A stretch of DNA of 64,000 nucleotides from Paraburkholderia edwinii. GTDB lineage: Bacteria; Pseudomonadota; Gammaproteobacteria; Burkholderiales; Burkholderiaceae. A program made the translations under genes and the position numbers. The stretch covers positions 4,650,001 through 4,714,000 of the forward strand of contig NZ_CP080095.1 in assembly GCF_019428685.1 (NCBI RefSeq), in the 5' to 3' direction. Shown in pieces: positions 18,511-25,924 of the stretch (positions within the stretch are counted from its first letter, which is position 1; every line of letters starts with the position of its first letter). A model generated the notes under the pieces. It ran no database searches and was not told the origin of the DNA. It saw only the letters and a program-made list of their open reading frames with translations.

Positions 18511-21500
18511 CTACGCGTTGACGGGCGCCGCGCCTGCGCCCTGCTGCAGCATGCCCGGAATCGCGTCGCGCGGCAGCGGCTTCGCGAAGAAGAAGCCCTG
18601 CATCTCGTCGCACGCGCGCTCCTTCAGGAAATCGAGCTGCGCGGACGTCTCGACGCCTTCCGCGATCACCTGCATCTTCAGCGAATGCGCGAGCGCGATG
18701 ATCGCCGACGTGATCGTCTCGTCGTCGTTCGATACGCCGATATCGGACACAAACGAGCGGTCGATCTTGAGCCGGTCGACCGGAAAGCGCTTCAGATAGC
18801 TGAGGCTCGAATAGCCGGTGCCGAAGTCGTCGATCGCCAGACCGATGCCCAGCGCGTGCAGTTCGTTCAGCATCGTCACCGCTTCTTCGGCATTGCGCAT
18901 GATCGTGCTTTCGGTCAGTTCGAGCTCGAGGTATTGCGGCGCGAGCCCGGTTTCCGCGAGCACCTGCTTGACCAACTTGGCGACATTGCGCTGCTGGAAG
19001 TGCCGCGCGGACAGATTCACCGAGACGCGCGCGGGCGGCAAGCCTTCGTCCTGCCACGCCTTGTTCTGCCGGCACGCCTCGCGCAGCACCCACTCCGACA
19101 GCGGCCCGATCAGGCCGCTTTCTTCCGCGACCGGAATAAACGATGACGGCGGCACGAGACCGACTTCCGGATCGCGCCAGCGCACGAGCGCCTCGACGCC
19201 GACGATCTGTCCGCTATTGATATCGACCTGCGGCTGGTAGTGCAGCAGGAATTCGTTGTCGCGCAGCGCGCGGCGCAGCCGGCGCTCGAGGTTCATCCGC
19301 GCGCCCGCGCTCGCATTCATCTCCGGCTGATAGAACTGGAACGTGTTACGGCCCATGTCCTTCGCACGGTACATCGCGAGGTCGGCCTTCTTCATCAGCG
19401 TTTCGGCATCTTCGCCGTCCTGCGGGAAAAGGCTCGCGCCCATGCTGCAGCCCACATATAGCTCGGTGCCGTCGAGCCACACAGGCTCCGAGATGCTCGC
19501 GCGCACGCGCTCCATCCATGCGATCAGCGACTGCTCATCGGACGTATCGGACAGCACGACGACGAACTCGTCGCCGCCATGCCGCGCGACGGTATCGGTG
19601 GCGCGCGCGCAACGCGCGAGCCGGTCGGCCACCACAGCCAGCAGCCGGTCGCCGACGCTATGCCCGAGGCTATCGTTGACGTTCTTGAAGCCGTCGAGAT
19701 CGATAAACACGACGGCCACGCCGTTCTGATGCCGTTGCGCGACGACCAGCGCATGCTGCAGCCGGTCGCGCAGCAGATTGCGGTTCGGCAGGCGCGTCAG
19801 GCCATCGTAGTTCGCCTGATATTCGAGTTGCTCCTGATAGCGGATCAGCGCGGTCACATCGTTGATCACGCCAATGTGATGCGTCGTTTCGCCATCGGGG
19901 TTCGGCACCGGCGCGATATACAGCTGATTCCAGAACAGCGCGCCGTCCTTGCGATAGTTGCGCAGCACCGCGCTCACTTCGCGGTTCGCCGCGAGCGCCT
20001 GACGGATCGCCGCGATGCCTTCCTGGTCGCGGTCGTCGCGCTGCAGGAGCCGGCAATCCTGGCCGATCACTTCGGCCGGGTCGTAGCCGGTGATCCGCTT
20101 GAACGCCGGGTTCACGTACTCGATCACATTGCCGCCCTCGGCCGGCCCCGTGATCAGAATCGCGTTCACGCTCGCATCGAGCGCGCGGCTTTGCAGCCGC
20201 AACGCGAGATCGGCGCGCTTGCGCTGCGTGATGTCCGTGTACGAGCCGAGCACGCCGATCACGCGGCCATCGCTGTCGGTGAACGGCAGCTTGCTCGTGA
20301 TCGTCGTGCGGAATTCGCCGTCGACGATCATATCGAACTCGTAGTTCATCTTCGGCACACCCGACACGACCACTTCGGCGTCGTGCTTGCGCACGTCGTC
20401 GGCGAAATCGCGCCACGGCAGATCGTCGTCGGTCTTGCCGACCACCTGCTCCGGGTAAGCGAGGCCTGCATCGCGCGCAAACGCCATATTGCAGCCCAGA
20501 TAGCGGGACTCGCGATCCTTCCAGAACACGCGCTGCGGGATATTGTCGATCACCGTCTCGAGCATCTGGTTCGAGCGCTGCGCTTCGGCTTCCGCGTTGA
20601 TCTGATCGGTGACGTCGGCGGCGAGCACGAACATCGCCGAGCGGCTCGTGAATGTGAGCGGGTGATACGAAATGTCCGCGTTGATGATCGACCCGTCCTT
20701 GCGCCGGTGACGCCAGATGCCGGCCACCGTGCGGCCCGTGCGCGGTGCGGCTTCGCTGCGCTGCAGGTGCGTTTCGAGGCGTGTGATCTCGCTCGACGGG
20801 CGGATCGCGCGAATCGTCATCTCGAGGAATTCTTCTTCCGAATAGCCGTACTGATGAACCGCGGCCGCATTCACGGCGAGAAAGCGCAGCGACTCGCGAT
20901 CGAAGATATACATCGGCACCGGATGCTCGTCGAACAGGCCGCGAAACCGCTCGTCGTGACGCTTCAGCGCGCGCGCGACGCGCAGCCGTTCGCGCTCCTT
21001 CGTTTCGCGCGAGCCGAACGTGTAGATCAGCAAGGCGCTGCCGGCCAGCATCGTGAAGACGAGCAGCAGCGTCGCGCGCTGCGTGTCGCGCGTCGATTCG
21101 GCAAGCCTGGTTTCGAGCGCGATGTCTTCGCGCCGACGCAGGGCGGAAAGGCCCGACTCGAGCCGGTCGACATCCATGCCGAGACGCGTGTACGCGGTCG
21201 CGGCCCATGCGCGTGAACTGGCTTCGCCGTTGCCCGGCGCATCGTTCTGCGCGCGGGACAGCGCCTCGGCGATGCTCTGCTTCAGCACGCCGCTATCGGC
21301 AGCGAGCGTGCCGAACATCGCGAGCATCGGCGGATCGTCGGCAAGCTGCGCGCGCAGCGTCTCTTCGAGCCGCGCCATCGATGTGCTCATCTTGCCGGCC
21401 GCGTTCGCCGGCACCGCGACGCCGGCTGTCTGATAGTGTCCGAGCAGCGCGAGGCTGTCTTCGATCTGCGTGCGATACGCATCGAGGTTTTGCCGGATGC

Positions 21501-21636
21501 CCGTCGAGCGGATCGTGCGCGCGTCGACGTCGCGCTGCGCGCAAATCTGCGTGTACGCGATAAACGCGTTCGCGCCGACCGCCGCCGTGACGATCGCGAG
21601 ATTGATCAGGAGCCGCTTCGAGAGAATTGAATTCAT
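18511..21636 (-). CDS. Membrane PAS-GGDEF-EAL cyclic-di-GMP enzyme
   Basis: A 1041-residue inner-membrane signalling protein. Two hydrophobic helices, near residues 7-27 and about 188-208 (LLLVFTMLAGSALLIYTF), bracket a helical periplasmic region. Three PAS domains follow, beginning around RFRGLFDEHPVPMYIFD, MLETVIDNIPQRVFWKD and LDASVNAILITGP. The diguanylate cyclase domain has an intact GGDEF, and the phosphodiesterase domain has EALVRW, the ELTES and IDDFGTGYSSL blocks with the metal and catalytic residues in place. Both activities could therefore be functional, with PAS ligands setting the balance. It stands alone; no neighbour suggests the output. Confidence 0.93.
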   Translation of the reverse strand: MNSILSKRLLINLAIVTAAVGANAFIAYTQICAQRDVDARTIRSTGIRQNLDAYRTQIEDSLALLGHYQTAGVAVPANAAGKMSTSMARLEETLRAQLADDPPMLAMFGTLAADSGVLKQSIAEALSRAQNDAPGNGEASSRAWAATAYTRLGMDVDRLESGLSALRRREDIALETRLAESTRDTQRATLLLVFTMLAGSALLIYTFGSRETKERERLRVARALKRHDERFRGLFDEHPVPMYIFDRESLRFLAVNAAAVHQYGYSEEEFLEMTIRAIRPSSEITRLETHLQRSEAAPRTGRTVAGIWRHRRKDGSIINADISYHPLTFTSRSAMFVLAADVTDQINAEAEAQRSNQMLETVIDNIPQRVFWKDRESRYLGCNMAFARDAGLAYPEQVVGKTDDDLPWRDFADDVRKHDAEVVVSGVPKMNYEFDMIVDGEFRTTITSKLPFTDSDGRVIGVLGSYTDITQRKRADLALRLQSRALDASVNAILITGPAEGGNVIEYVNPAFKRITGYDPAEVIGQDCRLLQRDDRDQEGIAAIRQALAANREVSAVLRNYRKDGALFWNQLYIAPVPNPDGETTHHIGVINDVTALIRYQEQLEYQANYDGLTRLPNRNLLRDRLQHALVVAQRHQNGVAVVFIDLDGFKNVNDSLGHSVGDRLLAVVADRLARCARATDTVARHGGDEFVVVLSDTSDEQSLIAWMERVRASISEPVWLDGTELYVGCSMGASLFPQDGEDAETLMKKADLAMYRAKDMGRNTFQFYQPEMNASAGARMNLERRLRRALRDNEFLLHYQPQVDINSGQIVGVEALVRWRDPEVGLVPPSSFIPVAEESGLIGPLSEWVLREACRQNKAWQDEGLPPARVSVNLSARHFQQRNVAKLVKQVLAETGLAPQYLELELTESTIMRNAEEAVTMLNELHALGIGLAIDDFGTGYSSLSYLKRFPVDRLKIDRSFVSDIGVSNDDETITSAIIALAHSLKMQVIAEGVETSAQLDFLKERACDEMQGFFFAKPLPRDAIPGMLQQGAGAAPVNA

Positions 21637-21832
21637 GGGTTCCGAAGGTCGTTCGTCCTGCGGGCAGCGCGTCGGCCAAGATCGATCAGTTCATGCGTGC
21701 AGGCGGACGCTACGATACAGCACCGACGCCACGCATGATATGGCACCTTTCCGCGCCAACCCTTGGATAACGGCAACGTTCGAAACGGGTTGAGGGTGGA
21801 TCAGCAAAAAAAGCAGAAAAAATGCGACGAAT

Positions 21833-22309
21833 TCAGCGCGCGAGGCCGAATTCCTTCATCGCGGGCACGAAATCGTGATTCCCTTCCGGCTTGCGCGACA
21901 GTTTGGCGAGCACGTAACGCTTGAACGGCTCGAGTTGCGACCATTGGTCGGCGCTCGGCGCGGCGAGCTGTGCAACGTTTGCCTGATGCACGACGCCGTC
22001 CGGAACCGCGCCGGTATTGAGCCAGGCGGGGGCGTCTTCGGGCGTGAACCAGTCCGGCTCGACGTTCGCGTGCGTGCGCATCATTTCGAACAGCGCGTGG
22101 TCGAAATTCGGCTCGATCGCGGCGTCGTCTTCGACCGGAAAACGCGCGAGCAAGGCGCGGTCTTCGTGCGGCAGCATCTGCCATTGCGACAGCGAAATGC
22201 GCAGCCCGAAACGGTCGAGGTTGAAGCGCACGCACATCGGTATGAAGGTCAGATTCTCCGAAGACTCGACTTCGAAGTCAAACAGCAGAGGCGCTTCGTT
22301 CAGTCCCAT
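21833..22309 (-). CDS. Nitrate reductase-associated protein family (function unknown)
   Basis: A 158-residue soluble protein. The segment FDFEVESSENLTFIPMCVRFNL with LDRFGLRISLSQWQMLP matches my recollection of the conserved nitrate-reductase-associated family (Pfam Nitr_red_assoc), described mostly near nitrate reductase and molybdopterin genes in cyanobacteria. No catalytic motif is visible. A GAGGATC ribosome site precedes the ATG. The gene is divergent from fdhD, which supplies sulphur to the molybdenum cofactor of formate dehydrogenases, so the context also points to molybdoenzymes. No molybdoenzyme structural gene is in the window. The family call is moderately sure; the role is unknown. 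Confidence 0.72.
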   Translation of the reverse strand: MGLNEAPLLFDFEVESSENLTFIPMCVRFNLDRFGLRISLSQWQMLPHEDRALLARFPVEDDAAIEPNFDHALFEMMRTHANVEPDWFTPEDAPAWLNTGAVPDGVVHQANVAQLAAPSADQWSQLEPFKRYVLAKLSRKPEGNHDFVPAMKEFGLAR

Positions 22310-22458
22310 GGCGGATCCTCGGAAGTGGGGGCCGGAAGTGACGCGTGGTGGCGCTTGGTGGCGCGCGGTGATGCGTGGCAGCGCGCGGTGACGCGCCGCG
22401 ACAGATACCGGGCCGCGCAGCCAACGCCAGCTTGAGGTATTTTAGAACCTTATTGGCG

Positions 22459-22468
22459 ACTGGCCAGT
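22459..22468. promoter_or_regulatory. Perfect 10-base palindrome in the fdhD upstream region
   Basis: ACTGGCCAGT lies 78 bases before the fdhD start, in the divergent gap shared with the nitrate-reductase-associated gene. It could be an operator half or chance in GC-rich DNA. Confidence 0.2.
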
Positions 22469-22545
22469 TGCGGGCCCAGTCGCAGGCCACGATCAGGCCC
22501 ACACCACGCCACACCAGGCCCGCCCCGGGCCACGAGGAGCAGCGC

Positions 22546-23382
22546 TTGAACCCACTGGAAACCGCCGGGCAACCCGGCACGATCGAGCAGCCGGTGCGCC
22601 GTCATCGCGGCGGCACGATCGAAACCGTCGACGATCACGTCGGCCAGGAGTGGCCGGTTGCGCTCGTCTTCAACGGTATTTCGCACGCTGTGATGATGTG
22701 CACGCCGCGCGATCTCGAAGCGTTCGCGGTCGGCTTTGCGGTGTCCGAAGGGATTGTCGACCGCAATGCCGACATTCAGGACATCGAGGTTGAACTGCAT
22801 GAAAACGGCAATGCCGACAGCCGGATGCCGTATGCGGAAGTGCAATTGACGGTCGTGCAGCAAGCCTTCGTCGCGTTGAAGGAAAAGCGCCGCGCGCTAG
22901 CCGGGCGGACCGGCTGCGGCGTATGCGGGATCGAGAGCATCGATCTGCTCGATCTGCAGCCGGAGCACGTGCCCGATACCGGCTTCTTGCAGCGCCTTGC
23001 ACCGGACGCGATTGCGCGCGCGGCGCGCGAGCTGCCCAAACATCAGGCGTTGACGCAACTCACCGGCGGGCTGCACGCCGCCGCGTGGTGCGATGCGAGC
23101 GGCGCGATCCGCTATGCGTTCGAAGATGTCGGCCGCCACAACGCGCTCGATAAACTGATCGGCCAGCTTGTGCTCGACCGTGCCGATACGAAGGACGGCT
23201 TCGTGTTTCTGTCGAGCCGCGCGAGTTACGAGCTGGTGCGCAAGGCGGCGCGCGTCGGCGTGCCGATGGTCGCGACGATCTCGGCGCCGTCGTCGCTGGC
23301 GATTTCGATTGCGCGCGAAGCCGGGATCCGGCTGGTCAGCTTTTGCCGTGAGAATAGTTACGTCGACTACGACACCGTGTGA
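22546..23382 (+). CDS. fdhD: Formate dehydrogenase accessory sulfurtransferase FdhD
   Basis: A 278-residue protein that takes sulphur from the IscS desulfurase to bis-MGD cofactor, which formate dehydrogenases need for activity. The conserved cysteine loop GRTGCGVCGIESIDLL holds the CxxC pair; FEDVGRHNALDKLIG and FLSSRASYELVRKAA are further family blocks. The start is proposed at a TTG codon with GAGGAG 6 bases upstream; the frame is open back to 22375, but that part is unlike FdhD. It is divergent from the nitrate-reductase-associated gene. The enzyme served must be encoded elsewhere. Confidence 0.93.
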   Translation: MNPLETAGQPGTIEQPVRRHRGGTIETVDDHVGQEWPVALVFNGISHAVMMCTPRDLEAFAVGFAVSEGIVDRNADIQDIEVELHENGNADSRMPYAEVQLTVVQQAFVALKEKRRALAGRTGCGVCGIESIDLLDLQPEHVPDTGFLQRLAPDAIARAARELPKHQALTQLTGGLHAAAWCDASGAIRYAFEDVGRHNALDKLIGQLVLDRADTKDGFVFLSSRASYELVRKAARVGVPMVATISAPSSLAISIAREAGIRLVSFCRENSYVDYDTV

Positions 23383-23446
23383 CCGATCGTCGCGGTGGCG
23401 GCATGCGGGAGCGCGCGGCGACGTCGTGCGTTTGCGATGCCGCAGT

Positions 23447-23484
23447 GACTGCGCAATGACCGCGCAGTGACCGCGCAGTGACCG
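23447..23484. repeat. 11-base tandem repeat after fdhD
   Basis: About three head-to-tail units related to GCGCAGTGACC lie in the 206-base gap between the convergent fdhD and enoyl-CoA hydratase genes. A second small duplication, GCTGCATGGC twice, is near 23557-23577. Nothing else is recognised in the gap. Confidence 0.65.
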
Positions 23485-23588
23485 TTATGCCAGCGAGCGA
23501 GCGGTGAGATGACGTGCGGCGTGGCGCGCGGCCAAACCGGTCACGGGTTGGTACGCGCTGCATGGCGCTGCATGGCAGCTACATCGCG

Positions 23589-24353
23589 CTACGAAATCGA
23601 ACGAAAATCCGGCTTACGTTTTTCGAAGAACGCACTGAACGCCTCGCGCGCCGCCGGTGCGAGCAGCATCTTCGCGAAGTGCACGGCCTCGTCGGTCATC
23701 TGCGTTTGTATCTCGTGCTGGCTCGCGCGTTTCATCAGCGACTTCGTCACGCGCAACGACGCGGGCGGTAGCGCAGCAAGCTTCTGCGCCTGCTGCAGCG
23801 CGAACGCATCAACTTCCGCGGCCGGCAACAGCCGGTTCACGAAACCCATCCGCAGTGCCTCGTGCGCGTCGAACGCTTCGCCGAGCATCAGCTTTTCGGC
23901 GGCGGCTTGATAGCCGGCGACGCGTTGCAGCAGCAACGACGACGCGGCTTCCGGACACAGCCCCAGCTGCGTGAACGGCAACGCGAACGTCGCCGTATCG
24001 GCCGCATAGACGAGGTCGCAGTGCAGCAGCATGGTCGTGCCGATGCCGACGGCCGCGCCCGCCACGGCAGCGACGAGCGGCTTTTCGGCCGAACTGATCG
24101 CGCGCAGGAAGCGGAACACCGGTGCGTCTTCGCCGACCGGCGGCGTCTTCAGGAAGTCTTCGAGATCGTTGCCCGCGCAGAAGATGCCGGCGCTGCCGCG
24201 CAGCAGGATCGCGCGCACGGTGTCGTCGGAGTGCGCGTCGGCGAGCGCGTCCGCCATCGTCTGGTACATCGCGGCGGTGATCGCGTTCTTCCTGCCGGGG
24301 CGGTTGATCGCGATGGTCGTTACGTCGCCGGTGCGTTCGATCTGAATGTCCAT
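23589..24353 (-). CDS. Enoyl-CoA hydratase/isomerase (crotonase family)
   Basis: A 254-residue crotonase-fold enzyme. The oxyanion-hole segments are FCAGNDLEDF and VAGAAVGIGTTMLLHCD. In classical hydratase the second block carries a catalytic Glu (GGGCE); here that place is Thr-Thr. A Glu remains in LGLCPEAASSLLL, which is the arrangement seen in delta3-delta2-enoyl-CoA isomerases. Isomerase rather than hydratase activity is therefore the better guess, useful for unsaturated fatty acids. It is the last gene of the beta-oxidation row, separated from the thiolase by 340 bases that hold a hairpin repeat array. Confidence 0.88.
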   Translation of the reverse strand: MDIQIERTGDVTTIAINRPGRKNAITAAMYQTMADALADAHSDDTVRAILLRGSAGIFCAGNDLEDFLKTPPVGEDAPVFRFLRAISSAEKPLVAAVAGAAVGIGTTMLLHCDLVYAADTATFALPFTQLGLCPEAASSLLLQRVAGYQAAAEKLMLGEAFDAHEALRMGFVNRLLPAAEVDAFALQQAQKLAALPPASLRVTKSLMKRASQHEIQTQMTDEAVHFAKMLLAPAAREAFSAFFEKRKPDFRSIS

Positions 24354-24364
24354 GTCTGGTCCTG

Positions 24365-24626
24365 TCGATCAGAGTTAGCGCTTTAGCGCTTACTCTGATC
24401 CCATGCTGACGTTGGTCCGGGTTAGCGCTTTAGCGCTTACCTGGAACCGACAGCGAGTCGATCAGAGTTAGCGCTTTAGCGCTTACTCTGATCCCATGCT
24501 GACGTTGGTCCGGGTTAGTGCTTTAGCGCTTACCCGGAACCGACAGCGAGTCGATCAGAGTTGGCGTTTTAGCGCCTGCTCTGATCCGATGCCGCGTTAC
24601 CCCAGCCTGGCGCTTCAGCGCCCAGG
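24365..24626. repeat. 93-base tandem array of paired hairpins inside the beta-oxidation operon
   Basis: Units beginning TCGATCAG occur at 24365, 24458 and 24551, an exact 93-base period. Each unit has two inverted repeats: type A (24367-24400, 24460-24493, 24553-24586), with GATCAGAG/CTCTGATC ends, and type B (24417-24444, 24510-24537, 24606-24626), with CCGG- or CCTGG-type ends. The inner arms share AGCGCTTTAGCGCT-like cores. Several differences between copies keep base pairing, for example CTGG against CCGG at the B ends. The array fills most of the 340-base gap between the thiolase and crotonase genes and resembles REP/BIME elements in form. Confidence 0.9.
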
Positions 24627-24693
24627 TGGAGTTGTGCGGCGCGCTACGTTGCGGTGAAAACGCCGGCGGCCGTCACGCGCCGTCGCGGCCCAA

Positions 24694-25902
24694 TCAAACC
24701 CGCTCAAGAATCCCCGCCGCGCCCATCCCTGTACCGACGCACATCGTCACCATCCCGTACCTGAGCTTGCGACGATGCAGCGCATGCACGACCGTCGACG
24801 CACGAATCGCGCCGGTCGCGCCCAGCGGATGCCCGAGCGCAATCGCGCCGCCGATCGGATTGACCTTCGCCGGATCGAGCCCGAGATCCTGAATCACCGC
24901 CAGCGCCTGCGCGGCGAACGCTTCGTTGAGCTCGATCCAGTCCATATCGTCCAGCTTGAGCCCCGCGGCCTTCAGCGCGGCCGGAATCGCTTCCTTCGGC
25001 CCGATGCCCATGATCTCCGGCGGCACGCCGCGCACCGCGAAGCTAACGAAGCGCGCGAGCGGCGTCAGATTGAATTGCTTCAACATCTTCTCGGATACGA
25101 CAATCAGCGCGCCCGCGCCATCGGACGTCTGCGAGCTGTTGCCGGCCGTCACGCAGCCTTTGTTCGCAAACACCGGGCGCAGCTTCGCCAGTCCTTCGAG
25201 CGACGTATCGGGGCGTGGCCCTTCGTCGAGCGCGACTTCGCGCGTCTTCACGCGCACCTCGCCGCTCGCGAGATCGGGGAAGCGCTCGACGATCGTGTAC
25301 GGCGCGATCTCGTCCTTGAATTCGCCGGCCTGCTGGCCCGCGAGCGCGCGCTGATGCGACTGCAGCGCGAACTGGTCCTGCGCCTCGCGGCTCACTTTCC
25401 AGCGTTCGGCGACACGCTCGGCCGTCAGGCCCATGCCGTACGCGATGCCAACGTCCTCGCCGCGATCGAAGATATGCGGCGACAGCGACGGCTTGTTGCC
25501 CATCATCGGCACCATCGTCATCGATTCGCAGCCGCCTGCGATCATCGCCTCCGATTCGCCGACGCGAATGCGGTCCGCGGCCATCGCGAGCGCGGTCAGA
25601 CCCGACGCGCAGAAGCGGTTGACCGTCACGCCGCCGACCGTATTCGGCAAGCCCGACAGCAGCGCCGACATGCGCGCGACGTTGAGGCCCTGCTCCGCCT
25701 CGGGAATCGCGCAGCCGACGATCGCGTCTTCGATCACGCTCGTGTCGAGCCCCGGCACCTGCGCGACCGCCGAGCGGATCGCATGCACCATCAACTCGTC
25801 GGGACGCGTGTTTTTGAAAATGCCGCGCGGCGCCTTGCCGATCGGCGTGCGGGCCGCGGCGACGATATATGCGTCCTGCAATTGCCTGTTGCTCGTGCTC
25901 AT
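24694..25902 (-). CDS. fadA: Acetyl-CoA C-acyltransferase (3-ketoacyl-CoA thiolase)
   Basis: A 402-residue thiolase that cleaves 3-ketoacyl-CoA with CoA in the last step of beta-oxidation. The acylated cysteine is in VNRFCASGLTALA, the general base histidine is in GGAIALGHPLGATGA, and the second cysteine is in MCVGTGMGAAG. All three are intact. An AAGGAG ribosome site lies about 7 bases before the ATG. It begins 22 bases after the end of the multifunctional dehydrogenase gene, so the two are cotranscribed and probably form the equivalent of a FadBA complex. Confidence 0.93.
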   Translation of the reverse strand: MSTSNRQLQDAYIVAAARTPIGKAPRGIFKNTRPDELMVHAIRSAVAQVPGLDTSVIEDAIVGCAIPEAEQGLNVARMSALLSGLPNTVGGVTVNRFCASGLTALAMAADRIRVGESEAMIAGGCESMTMVPMMGNKPSLSPHIFDRGEDVGIAYGMGLTAERVAERWKVSREAQDQFALQSHQRALAGQQAGEFKDEIAPYTIVERFPDLASGEVRVKTREVALDEGPRPDTSLEGLAKLRPVFANKGCVTAGNSSQTSDGAGALIVVSEKMLKQFNLTPLARFVSFAVRGVPPEIMGIGPKEAIPAALKAAGLKLDDMDWIELNEAFAAQALAVIQDLGLDPAKVNPIGGAIALGHPLGATGAIRASTVVHALHRRKLRYGMVTMCVGTGMGAAGILERV

Positions 25903-25924
25903 TTTTCGCTCCTTGGTCCGCCGC

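Noticed and set aside
24365..24626. CRISPR array
   Set aside because: The units repeat throughout at 93 bases with internal palindromes and no variable spacers, and no cas genes are nearby.
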